From JBFMGD01 sp040751775 (GTDB lineage Bacteria > Bacillota > Dethiobacteria > DTU022): a stretch of 37,676 bases of DNA. This document shows, in pieces, positions 7,168 to 15,010 of the stretch. A program made the position numbers and the translations under genes. Position 1 is the first letter of the stretch. Each line of letters starts with the position of its first letter. The stretch covers positions 1 through 37,676 of the forward strand of contig JBFMGD010000026.1 of NCBI GenBank assembly GCA_040751775.1, in the 5' to 3' direction. The notes under the pieces were generated by a model. It worked only from the letters and a program-made list of their open reading frames with translations, had not been told where the DNA came from and searched no databases.

Positions 7168-7378
7168 TTGACACACCTCGTTCCGATTTGCAGTATTACC
7201 AGACATGAACATCCCTAGGGTATTTAATTCTTTGCAATAATTTCCCCATAAAAACACTATTTCCTTGTTTTTCCGCTAAAAGATGTCCCATTGTAGTGTC
7301 GAAAAGTAAAGGGGGCGAACCGGTGCGATTTCCCCGGGGGTTAATCATTCTATCCCGGCGCAGCCTAGGTTCGCTCGT

Positions 7379-7399
7379 GGTTATCTTGCAGGAATAACC
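7379..7399. repeat. Inverted repeat GGTTAT-N9-ATAACC
   Basis: GGTTAT (7379-7384) and ATAACC (7394-7399) are perfect 6-bp arms in the satD upstream region. It is a possible operator or short hairpin; no promoter hexamers could be assigned with confidence. Confidence 0.35.
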
Positions 7400-7431
7400 G
7401 TACAGTTACCGAAAATAAACAACGTTAAAAA

Positions 7432-7465
7432 GGTGATCTAAATTAATCACCGTAGAGAGGGTGAT
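7432..7465 (+). promoter_or_regulatory. Three evenly spaced GGTGAT half-sites upstream of satD
   Basis: GGTGAT (7432-7437), its inverse ATCACC (7446-7451) and GGTGAT again (7460-7465) start exactly 14 bp apart. The last copy ends just before the GTG start and overlaps the ribosome-binding region. An operator for the SatD C-terminal helix-turn-helix or for another factor is inferred. Confidence 0.5.
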
Positions 7466-7468
7466 TTG

Positions 7469-8104
7469 GTGGCTTCCAAGGACTATTATTATGTGATTAC
7501 CGCAGACGTAATCGGCTCCCGGCGGGAAAAAAACAGCTTATCCCTGGCGGAGAAGGGCCTCTCCAGACTGAATACGCGCTACCGGGCCGCACTGGCAGTT
7601 GATTTTAGCATCTATCGCGGTGATGAAATCCAGGGGTTTATTACCGAAAAAGATGATTTAATCCGGTTTCTACGACACCTTCGTTACTACTTAAAACCGT
7701 TGTCCCTGCGGATTGGAGTGGGCTGCGGCTGTATTGAAACCGGGCTGAACAAAGAATTTACCTGGCAGATGGACGGCAGCGCTTTTCACTTTTCCCGCGC
7801 ATCCTTGAACCGGATTAAGTCCGCCCGGGTTCCGGCAACCCGTTTTGCCGGAGAAAATGAGCGATTGTGGCAAACGGTCAACACCTTTTACGTGCTCCTG
7901 GATGCCGTCCAAAACCGCTGGAGCGAAAAACAGTGGTACGCCGTTGACGCTTACGAGCGCGGCGGCACCTACGAAGCCGCCGCAGCCGAGCTGCAGGTCA
8001 GCCCGCAAAGCGTGAATAAACGCTGCCGGGCGGCGGACTGGAAAGCGGTAGCAGAGGTGGAACGCTGCCTGGCCGCGCTGATCCATAGAAGGGAGATCCT
8101 CTAA
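7469..8104 (+). CDS. satD: SatD family protein: cyclase-palm-like domain plus helix-turn-helix
   Basis: A 211-aa protein of the SatD family, named from the streptococcal sat (secretion and acid tolerance) locus; the biochemical function is not established. Strand 1 is YYVITADVIGSR with D13, strand pair 2-3 is FSIYRGDEIQGF with D52/E53, and LSLRIGVGCG (78-87) and SAFHFSRASLNRIKSAR follow. This order and spacing parallels GGDEF cyclases (Asp on strand 1, G-G-D-E-F turn, SIGVA strand, final A-x-x-A-L helix). The palm-cyclase reading is my inference. Residues about 160-200 form a sigma-region-4-like helix-turn-helix (YEAAAAELQVSPQSVNKR). GTG at 7469 is preferred, 8 bases after AGAGAGG; TTG at 7466 is possible. 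The stop overlaps the ATG of the DUF3307 gene (TAATG). Confidence 0.8.
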   Translation: MASKDYYYVITADVIGSRREKNSLSLAEKGLSRLNTRYRAALAVDFSIYRGDEIQGFITEKDDLIRFLRHLRYYLKPLSLRIGVGCGCIETGLNKEFTWQMDGSAFHFSRASLNRIKSARVPATRFAGENERLWQTVNTFYVLLDAVQNRWSEKQWYAVDAYERGGTYEAAAAELQVSPQSVNKRCRAADWKAVAEVERCLAALIHRREIL

Positions 8105-8877
8105 TGGAACTGTTCTGGCTGCTGGTCTTGGCTCACCTGGGAGCTGATTTTCTTCTCCAGACGGCTCAAATCGCCGCCGACAAACGCACTGGCCGGCGGC
8201 AAGGTTACATAAAACATGCCGCGGGTCATTTCCTCTCCCTGGTTTTTTTTACGCATTATTATATTTCCCCGGCAATGATCCTGCTCTGGGTGGTGCTGCC
8301 GGCGGCGCACACGTTAATCGACTGGCTCAAAAACCGCCTGAACCCGCCGGGGCACCCGGCCGGCGCCCCGGTATTCCTGCTGGACCAGGCGTTGCACTTT
8401 CTAATCATCTTCTGCGTCTGGCAGTGGACAGCGACGGCGCCCTGCGAATGGATTATCAATTTTTACAGCAATCTGCTTAGCCCGGCCGGCTCAGAGCTGT
8501 GCGGCACGTTATTTAAAGATACCGCTCTTCCGACCCTCCTGATTACTGCGGCGATCTACGGTTATGTTTTGCTCGGTGGTTCGGTCCTGGTGCGGAAGGT
8601 TCTCGATCTGGAGACTTTGAGGCTTCCCGATCAACAGCGCAACTACGACAACACCCGGCTCGCGGGGCGCTACATCGGCCTCCTGGAACGGGCTTTAATC
8701 CTCACGCTTACCCTGGCCGGCGCCTTCACCGCGATCGCTTTCGTCTTTACAGCCAAATCGATCGCCCGTTACAGGGAGCTGGAGAATCGCGATTTTGCCG
8801 AATATTACCTGGTAGGCACACTACTCAGCACGCTGCTTGCCTTTTCCGGGGGGCTGTTGCTGAGATTCATCCGCTGA
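8104..8877 (+). CDS. DUF3307 integral membrane protein, partner of SatD
   Basis: A 257-aa protein with about six hydrophobic segments. The N-terminal half carries polar histidines and aspartates within or next to the membrane segments: LAHLGADFLLQ, IKHAAGHF, AAHTLIDWLK and LLDQALHFLI. This pattern recalls membrane-embedded metal hydrolases such as YdjM, but that link is inference. The C-terminal half has the DUF3307-type sequence GRYIGLLERALI, AKSIARYREL and EYYLVGTLLSTLLA. Translation is coupled to satD by the overlapping TAATG. SatD and DUF3307 proteins recur as neighbours in other bacteria, so they probably act together. Its activity is unknown. Confidence 0.8.
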   Translation: MELFWLLVLAHLGADFLLQTAQIAADKRTGRRQGYIKHAAGHFLSLVFFTHYYISPAMILLWVVLPAAHTLIDWLKNRLNPPGHPAGAPVFLLDQALHFLIIFCVWQWTATAPCEWIINFYSNLLSPAGSELCGTLFKDTALPTLLITAAIYGYVLLGGSVLVRKVLDLETLRLPDQQRNYDNTRLAGRYIGLLERALILTLTLAGAFTAIAFVFTAKSIARYRELENRDFAEYYLVGTLLSTLLAFSGGLLLRFIR

Positions 8878-8898
8878 CGCTCGCCGTCCATGGTTCAG

Positions 8899-8956
8899 GG
8901 CACGGCATGCCGTGCCATTGCAACTGCTTGCTCCAGCCCTCAATGAGGAGGGCCTG
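8899..8956. terminator. 18-bp perfect palindrome and hairpin between convergent genes
   Basis: GGCACGGCATGCCGTGCC (8899-8916) is a perfect palindrome. GCCCTC/GAGGGC arms follow at about 8937-8954. There is no U-tract, so terminator function is a guess from the convergent position. A near copy of the palindrome core occurs at 23241-23254. Confidence 0.4.
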
Positions 8957-9802
8957 CTATAAATCCGGTGTCCTGGTGGCGAGGTACTCCCGGCCGGGCC
9001 CCCCGCCCCGGGGCGCCGCGGCCGGCGTCCAGCGGCCGGTTAAGCCCAGCTGCTTTGCTGCCAGTGCAAAGTGGCACATGGCGATGCCCATATCGATATT
9101 CTGAATCCGGATCTTTCCCAAAATCCGGTTATAGAGCCGGTCTTCTTTCAGGTAGAGGTGAAAAAGGCCGGCCTGGTCCTTCAACAACCGCCACGGCTGG
9201 CGATTGGAGGCTGAAGGTGCCAAACGAACCGCCTCCAGGACTGCGCGGTATTCCCCCGCCTCTGCTTCACTGAGCGGTTTTTTGCCGTCGATCAAGAAAA
9301 AAAGCTCCGTCCAGGGCTTGCGGCGGCTTAAACCGGCCCGGCAGAGCGCCTGCCGGTCGTCAAATGCTGTTTGATCCGCCGGGTAACCGACCGGGGTTAT
9401 CGCCGGCAGCAGTTCACCCTTGTCCAGCTGCATCTGCCCGGCAAAGCTGCCCCTGCGAAAAGTGCCGCCCAGCCAGCAAGTGCCGAGCCCCATGGCGGTA
9501 GCCTCCAATATGATCTTCTCCAGGCAGTAGCCCAGGTCTTCCTGGGCGCGTTTACCTTCTTTCACCGCCGCCAGGATATAGAGGCGCGCCCCTTTAATTA
9601 CCCCGTACGTTCCCAGCCGCCGCAACTCCGCCCGGTTCACCGCACTCAGGTCTAAAAGACGGAAGCGGGCCGGAATACCAAACGGACCTCTTTCATATTC
9701 CTGAAACAGCGCCCGCAGTTTCGCCTGAACCGCTTCACTCACCGGTGTATCGGCATAGGCGCGCACCGACAGCCTTTTCTGGATCGTTTCCATGGCTTGC
9801 AT
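8957..9802 (-). CDS. Nitroreductase family protein (TM1586-type)
   Basis: A 281-aa flavoprotein-fold protein of the nitroreductase superfamily, cytosolic and FMN-dependent by family. It starts IQKRLSVRAYADTPVS (the family's RRSIR-like opening). The middle contains YCLEKIILEATAMGLGTCWLGG, the usual dimer-interface and flavin segment, and LAPSASNRQPWR (the S-x-x-N-x-Q-P-W flavin-binding motif) occurs late rather than early. That order and length fit the longer TM1586-like nitroreductases. GGAGGGG precedes the ATG at 9802. It stands alone, convergent with the satD pair. The substrate is unknown. Confidence 0.82.
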   Translation of the reverse strand: MQAMETIQKRLSVRAYADTPVSEAVQAKLRALFQEYERGPFGIPARFRLLDLSAVNRAELRRLGTYGVIKGARLYILAAVKEGKRAQEDLGYCLEKIILEATAMGLGTCWLGGTFRRGSFAGQMQLDKGELLPAITPVGYPADQTAFDDRQALCRAGLSRRKPWTELFFLIDGKKPLSEAEAGEYRAVLEAVRLAPSASNRQPWRLLKDQAGLFHLYLKEDRLYNRILGKIRIQNIDMGIAMCHFALAAKQLGLTGRWTPAAAPRGGGPGREYLATRTPDL

Positions 9803-9946
9803 GATTTGACTTTCCCCTCCGATCCGCGGTCGTATCAGTAGATCTTACCTAAATTTATTCAACAGCATACACGGTTTTCCTCTCCCGGGGCAAAGCATAC
9901 CTGCGGAGGCAACCGAACTGAGCGCCGGCCGGCGCACAAAACGGGC

Positions 9947-10858
9947 CTAGAGCCCGTACTCTTTCCACAACTGAGTGCTTCTCTCCAGGACTTCCTTGGG
10001 CAACCAGTGCATCATGGGGTGCTCTTTGGCGTATGGGTTAGGCAGCCCGATCCGGTACAGCTTCTCACCCCAAAGGGGGTTGTACGGCAGCAGCCGGCTC
10101 TCCTTGAAACCATGCCTGCGCAAGAATTGCGCCGCCGCCGCCAGGTTTGCCGCGGTAGCGGTGATACCGGGCACCAGGGGCAGGCGGGGGATGATGCTAA
10201 ATTTCCCCGACCGGGAAAGCTCATGCAGCCTGACCATGTTTTCCAGGATCACGGCGTTATCGGCACCGCAGAAGCGTTTATGCAAGCCGGAATCGATCAG
10301 CTTTAAATCCATGTAGATGATATCGATCAGGGGAAGGGCCAAACGACGAAACTCGGCCAGTTCAAATAGACCGCAGGTTTCGATCAGGGTGTGAACTCCT
10401 TTTTCTTTTAGCGCCTCCAGCAGTTCGACCATGAAAGCCATCTGCATGGTCGGCTCCCCGCCGGATAAGGTCACCCCTCCTCCTGAGTTGTCAAAAAAGG
10501 GCTTATCTTTGAGCACCCGGGCCGCGATTTCGCCCGGTTCCATCCGGCGCCCCACCGGCGCCAGGGCCGCCGCGGGGCAAACCGCGCAGCATGAAAAGCA
10601 AAGCTCGCAGGCCTCCCGGTCGACGAAAAAAACGTTTTCCCGGGATAGCGCTTGCCTCGGGCATCTCTCGATACAGCTGCCGCAGCCGATACATTTTTCG
10701 GGGTCAAACATTAACTCCCGGCGGGCGCTTTGGCATTCCGGATTGTGGCACCAGCTGCAGGAGAGGGGGCATCCTTTGAAGAAGATGACGGACCGGATGC
10801 CCGGCCCGTCATCCAACGAATTTCCTTTTATTTCTACAATCAGCGGATACGCAGCCAT
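9947..10858 (-). CDS. Glycyl-radical enzyme activating protein (radical SAM)
   Basis: A 303-aa (306 if started at TTG 10867) activase that uses S-adenosylmethionine to put the glycyl radical on its partner enzyme. The radical SAM motif is CPLSCSWC near residues 33-40 of the longer form, preceded by the family's DGPGIRSVIFFKGC. An inserted ferredoxin-like segment holds two more four-cysteine clusters (CIGCGSCIERCP and CELCFSCCAVCP), as in activases of the glycerol dehydratase, HPAD and CutD type, and unlike PflA, which lacks it. The GGVTLSGGEPTMQ motif binds SAM. It follows the glycyl-radical enzyme gene by only a few bases on the same message, so the two are a matched pair. Confidence 0.93.
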   Translation of the reverse strand: MAAYPLIVEIKGNSLDDGPGIRSVIFFKGCPLSCSWCHNPECQSARRELMFDPEKCIGCGSCIERCPRQALSRENVFFVDREACELCFSCCAVCPAAALAPVGRRMEPGEIAARVLKDKPFFDNSGGGVTLSGGEPTMQMAFMVELLEALKEKGVHTLIETCGLFELAEFRRLALPLIDIIYMDLKLIDSGLHKRFCGADNAVILENMVRLHELSRSGKFSIIPRLPLVPGITATAANLAAAAQFLRRHGFKESRLLPYNPLWGEKLYRIGLPNPYAKEHPMMHWLPKEVLERSTQLWKEYGL

Positions 10859-10871
10859 GGCGCTCAACTCT

Positions 10872-13853
10872 CTATAACCCGTATTCAGCCCGCCGGACGA
10901 GCTCCAACTGCAGTTCGTAATGGATTCGGGTAAAATAGACCAGGTATCCGGATACGCGCACCATCAAATCCGTATAGTATTCGGGATTGGCCATCGCGTC
11001 TCTCAACGTATCGGAATCGACCACGTTGAACTGAAGCTGCATCCCTCCCAGTTCAAAGTAGGTTTTCATGTAATCGGCGATATTTTTAACCACAGTTTCA
11101 TGGGTATCTTCGCTACCCGGCACCAGCTTCACATTAAAAGCGATATTATTGTCCATGCTCGTGTGATCCAACCGGGCGACATCACGCAGGTTATCGAGCA
11201 GGCTGGCGGAAGCAGCGGGATGCGGCGTCAACCCGGGGGTAAAGGGCTCGCCGGCCAGTCTCCCGGAAGGCAGAGCGCTGGTAACACGGCCATAGGTGAC
11301 ATGGTGTGCCATGGACCACCACCCGGTAGTATACATGCCTCCTTTATAATCCCTGGAGCCGGCAAAGAAGTCGCTGACCAGCTTCATCACCCGTTTGGCC
11401 ATGGCGAGCGACTCCGGCTCGCCGGAACCAAATCGGGAGATCTTTGTTCTGATCATGGCCAGCAGCTTGCCGTTTTCAACAAAATTAGCATCAACCGCTC
11501 TTTTTAAGTCCGCAAAGGTTACAGCCGCTTCGTCAAAGACCAGCTTTTTAATGACCAGTAACGAGTCCACCACATCGGCCAGGCCGATCATGGCGACCCC
11601 CGAGGAGTTGTAGCGGGCGCCGCCCCACAAAAACTCCCTCCCTGTCTCGATACAGCTGTCTGTCAAGGTCGATAAAAGGAGGTGCGGGTGATGCCGGTGA
11701 AAAATCCCGCCAAGCTGGTTATTGCCGACCACGGCCTGTTCAAACAAAAAAACACACTGTTTCCGAAAAGCGTCAAAGAAAGCGTCAAATGTAACGAAAA
11801 CGCCATCCTCAACCCGGCCGGTTTCCGGGCCGAGCGACCAGTTGGACACGGGATGACGGCCGTTGTGCATCGCCATCTCCAGGGGAGCAACCAGGTTAAT
11901 CTCCAGGGCCGAGGTGGTGCCGGCATGTTTTCCCGGGATCGACGGTTCGACACACCCGGTTGAAGCATAATCACGGATATCCTCCAGCGCCCAGCCCGGA
12001 TGGGCGGCCAGCGCGTTGATCATCGCGTCGTCATTGTGCACCGCCGGAGTGGCGCCGGTAATGTAGTTAACCTCGGCGACACGGCGCAGGTAGGTCATGC
12101 TGTTCACGCCGGGTTTGTAGCGGGCATGTGTATTCGGGTGATTTAACGCCAACAACTCGGTTACCTTCAGCAGAATATAGGTCATATCGTTGACGGCATC
12201 GGTCCCGTCGGGTTTCACACCGCCGAAGGTAATACAGGTATTGGGCGCGGATCCCGAATTTTGCAGTTGAGCCATATCCATCGCCGCTATTTCCCGGCTG
12301 GACACATGCAGGTAGAGGCAGCCGATCAGCTCCAGGACATGCTTGATGTAGGCATCCCTGGCCGGTTGATCGGCAAGCTTGCTTAAATCCGCCTCAAAAT
12401 ATGGCTGTAGAACCTGGTCAAGGCGGCCCAGGGAGATGGAGGCGTCCATGGTTTCCCAGCCGAGGCAAAGCATGGCAATGACCATCGACTGGACCGCCTC
12501 ATCGAGCGTTTCGGCCGGGTTTTCCGGAACCTTGGCGATTCGCTCGTAAATCCCGATCAGCTCCTGCCGCCGCACCGGATCCGCCTCAGCGTCGGCCAGC
12601 TCTTTAGCCAAAAGTGACAGGCGCCGGGCATACGCCTCCATCCCTTGAAGACATAACCTCATTCCCTCCAGGGTGCTCCGCTTCTCCGGATCCGCGGCCG
12701 TGTCTTTTGCCAACTCCTGATCTATTTTCCCGATCAGCCCCTTTGTCCCGAGGGTCAGGATCTTCTCAAAGCCGGGATTATTCTCCGATTGCGATACCGT
12801 GGCCCAATACATAATCGCAAAAAACCGCTCGAAGATCCGCGGGCCCAGGGCGTTCTCATATTCTTTTTTCCAGAACGCATGGATACTCCTGTTCCGCCAG
12901 TACGGGAAGATATACTTGTGAAAAAGCTCGACGCTTTCCCGGGTAATTTGATACGGGGCGTATTCCCGCCTTGAACAGGTATTCAACTCGCCCCACATGT
13001 AGCTGGCTTCCGCATAGGGGCGGGCTATGCAGCCGAGCACGGGATTAATTGACCAGGTTCCCCCAATTAAATCGTCCGTACGGATTAACGGTTTCCGGTT
13101 TTCGAGGAGGTATTGAACACTCTTCGCTTTACGCAGCAGGGGATCCCAGGGTTTTCCGTTCCGATCAACCTCGTAGCCGTTTTCCATGTGGAAATCGGTG
13201 ATTAACTTGCCATATTCACTGGTAAACTCACACTGGGCAGCCAGCCTTTCCGCACGCAACTTTACAAGCCTGGGGAAGTCTGCGAGACCGTAGCGGGACA
13301 GGTAGGGATCCGCCAAAAATTTAACTCCCGGTTCATCCTTGATTCCGATGAGACGGTTTTCCCTCCGGCACAACCGCTCTTGTCTCCCGGCAGTATTGGC
13401 GCTGCCCGCCAGCTCCTGCCTGGCCGCCTGATGCTCCTCGATCTGTTTCTTGACCGCGGCCTGCTGTTCATCACCGGCCACCAGGCTCAACAGGTAATCC
13501 CATAAACCGAGTGCCATGGGGTTGCCTTCCAGGATAATCCGGCCTTTCATAATCATCATGAAGCTTTCCTCGGGGCCGGAGTTCAGCAGCTCCATCAGGT
13601 CTTCAGGCCGGTGGTAAATAATAGTGCACTCCGTCTCCTCAGGAATACCATCCAGGACACGAACGTGACCGTCTTGAAAAACAATCGCCGTTTGGATCAT
13701 GTCATCCGCGGTTTTTAAGCCAACGGCAAGATTGATCCAACCGTGCCTTCCCTTTAACTCTTCCTGCAGCGCCGGGTCAGAATTAAAAAGATCCGCCACG
13801 AACCCTAAAAGCGCACGCGTCTGTTCACCGATTGACATGGGATCTTCCATCAT
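10872..13853 (-). CDS. Glycyl-radical enzyme with N-terminal SCP2-like domain
   Basis: A 993-aa protein, longer than the usual 780-850 aa of the family. Residues about 170-993 are the PFL-like barrel with the catalytic cysteine C634 in YASTGCVEPSIPG; the G-C-V-E quartet is that of eliminating and decarboxylating members (glycerol dehydratase, CutC, HPAD). The glycyl radical site is G969 in VRVSGYLVYF. Residues about 20-130 form an extra domain like SCP2 lipid-binding proteins (ADDMIQTAIVFQDGHVRVLDG, then FMMIMKGRIILEGNPMA), joined by a charged linker (130-170). The substrate is unknown; the SCP2 domain suggests a hydrophobic or CoA-linked one. AAGGAGG lies just before ATG-ATG (13853 or 13850). 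The activase gene follows at once. Confidence 0.9.
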   Translation of the reverse strand: MMEDPMSIGEQTRALLGFVADLFNSDPALQEELKGRHGWINLAVGLKTADDMIQTAIVFQDGHVRVLDGIPEETECTIIYHRPEDLMELLNSGPEESFMMIMKGRIILEGNPMALGLWDYLLSLVAGDEQQAAVKKQIEEHQAARQELAGSANTAGRQERLCRRENRLIGIKDEPGVKFLADPYLSRYGLADFPRLVKLRAERLAAQCEFTSEYGKLITDFHMENGYEVDRNGKPWDPLLRKAKSVQYLLENRKPLIRTDDLIGGTWSINPVLGCIARPYAEASYMWGELNTCSRREYAPYQITRESVELFHKYIFPYWRNRSIHAFWKKEYENALGPRIFERFFAIMYWATVSQSENNPGFEKILTLGTKGLIGKIDQELAKDTAADPEKRSTLEGMRLCLQGMEAYARRLSLLAKELADAEADPVRRQELIGIYERIAKVPENPAETLDEAVQSMVIAMLCLGWETMDASISLGRLDQVLQPYFEADLSKLADQPARDAYIKHVLELIGCLYLHVSSREIAAMDMAQLQNSGSAPNTCITFGGVKPDGTDAVNDMTYILLKVTELLALNHPNTHARYKPGVNSMTYLRRVAEVNYITGATPAVHNDDAMINALAAHPGWALEDIRDYASTGCVEPSIPGKHAGTTSALEINLVAPLEMAMHNGRHPVSNWSLGPETGRVEDGVFVTFDAFFDAFRKQCVFLFEQAVVGNNQLGGIFHRHHPHLLLSTLTDSCIETGREFLWGGARYNSSGVAMIGLADVVDSLLVIKKLVFDEAAVTFADLKRAVDANFVENGKLLAMIRTKISRFGSGEPESLAMAKRVMKLVSDFFAGSRDYKGGMYTTGWWSMAHHVTYGRVTSALPSGRLAGEPFTPGLTPHPAASASLLDNLRDVARLDHTSMDNNIAFNVKLVPGSEDTHETVVKNIADYMKTYFELGGMQLQFNVVDSDTLRDAMANPEYYTDLMVRVSGYLVYFTRIHYELQLELVRRAEYGL

Positions 13854-14044
13854 GTTCCTCCTTCTGCGCAGCCGGCACCCCGGGCACGCTCATAAATTCT
13901 GTAGAAACAGCTTTTAAGACCATCCAGGCGCCACGGCCAAGCGAGAATAACTACCTCACCCTGCCCTCTTCCCCAGGGAAAGCGAGAAGTTGCCAATACT
14001 AGTATAATTATTCATACTTCAAGAAAGAAGTGAAAATTCCTTTG

Positions 14045-14062
14045 TTGAATTAGAAAATTCAA
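14045..14062. promoter_or_regulatory. Inverted repeat TTGAATT-AGAA-AATTCAA
   Basis: Perfect 7-bp arms (14045-14051 and 14056-14062) lie in the long leader upstream of the glycyl-radical enzyme gene. It is a possible operator for that arm of the divergent locus; no clear promoter hexamers overlap it. Confidence 0.4.
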
Positions 14063-14118
14063 ACGAACTTTTAATTGAAACCACAGCACGGGAGGCTTTC
14101 CAGGTAAGCAGGTTTTGT

Positions 14119-14157
14119 AAAAAAGCCCTTGGCCGCGCGGGCACGCAGGGGCAAGGG
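14119..14157 (-). terminator. Intrinsic-terminator-like hairpin in the leader of the glycyl-radical operon
   Basis: On the minus strand CCCTTG (14157-14152) pairs with CAAGGG (14131-14126), with further GC pairs inside, and is followed by CTTTTTT (down to 14119). No gene lies upstream on this strand. The structure would therefore stop transcripts that start between about 14160 and 14340, before the enzyme gene at 13853. It is either an attenuator or the end of a short RNA. Confidence 0.5.
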
Positions 14158-14304
14158 TTATTTCAACGGCTATAATTTTCCACCGGCAACAACCGCAAGT
14201 TCCGGCGTTATTCTATCGCTCCACGTAGCATAATACAATACCATCTTTATGGTGGTGTGTTTAAAGACTTCTTAGCAATTTCTGTTTATAAATTAGATTT
14301 TTCC
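14158..14304. other. Intergenic spacer of the divergent glycyl-radical locus
   Basis: No reading frame with a ribosome-binding site is seen. A small perfect hairpin (arms ACCAT/ATGGT with a 4-base loop, near 14240-14256) is present. A minus-strand promoter candidate, TTGTCA-17-TAAACA, lies at about 14283-14311, and TTGCGG-17-TTATAG at about 14172-14200; both are weak. Confidence 0.3.
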
Positions 14305-14362
14305 TTGACAATCTCTACTTTCTTCGGGTATCGTATCCCTAAACATATGAACAACTTGTTCA
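14305..14362 (+). promoter_or_regulatory. tetR promoter and palindromic operator
   Basis: TTGACA at 14305-14310 is a perfect -35; the -10 is weak (TATCGT near 14329). A perfect 15-bp palindrome TGAACAACTTGTTCA (14348-14362) sits just after it, near the expected transcript start. Its form and position fit the operator of the adjacent TetR-family regulator. Confidence 0.6.
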
Positions 14363-14393
14363 ATTGTTTATTGAAGGCGGGAGGTCTGCTTCT

Positions 14394-14981
14394 TTGAACT
14401 ATGAATCGAAGCTGCAGGAATTATTAGACTCATCTTTAAAAATCTTTGCACAATTCGGCTATAAAAAGGCCACCCTGGAAGAGATCGCCGGCACGCTAAA
14501 TATGACCAAAAGCGCGCTCTACGTCTACGTACAAAATAAAAGGGATTTGTACGAAAAAACAGTGGCCGTCGCCCTAACCCGCTGGCAGGAACGGGTCAAA
14601 GAAGCGGTGGATCAAGAGACGGAACCGGCGGCCAAATTCACGGTTTTAAGCCTGAAAGCATTTCAGTATTTATCGGAAAACAGCGATTTGCGGAAAGTGC
14701 TCATTCAGGATCCGGATATCTTTCCCATGTTTCCGCGGGAGGACCCTTACAGTGCTATTAATGATCGATCTAGAAAAATGCTCCAAGAAATTCTCGAAGC
14801 AGGCATCGAAAAGGATCAGTTTCGCCGGGTCGATGTGCAGAGTATTACCTGGCTGCTCTTTTCCATCTATAAGATGTTTATTATCGACTCGTATATCATC
14901 TCTGAAAAAGATTCAACGGGGCAGCTGTTTCAAGAGGCGGTGGATTTGGTGATGCACGGGCTTTTAAGTAAGCGGCGCTAG
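14394..14981 (+). CDS. TetR family transcriptional regulator
   Basis: A 195-aa regulator. The N-terminal helix-turn-helix spans residues about 10-55 (LKIFAQFGYKKATLEEIAG, then NMTKSALYVYVQNKRDLYEK), a textbook TetR DNA-binding domain. The rest is the variable all-helical ligand-binding domain. The TTG at 14394 is preferred because GGGAGG (14379-14384) lies 9 bases upstream; an in-frame TTG at 14364 would add ten residues and overlap the operator. It heads a plus-strand unit with the SCP2 and M24 genes and is divergent from the glycyl-radical operon, so it probably controls both arms. The ligand is unknown. Confidence 0.9.
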   Translation: MNYESKLQELLDSSLKIFAQFGYKKATLEEIAGTLNMTKSALYVYVQNKRDLYEKTVAVALTRWQERVKEAVDQETEPAAKFTVLSLKAFQYLSENSDLRKVLIQDPDIFPMFPREDPYSAINDRSRKMLQEILEAGIEKDQFRRVDVQSITWLLFSIYKMFIIDSYIISEKDSTGQLFQEAVDLVMHGLLSKRR

Positions 14982-15010
14982 CACTAAACTATTTAAGGAG
15001 GGTGACCGTA

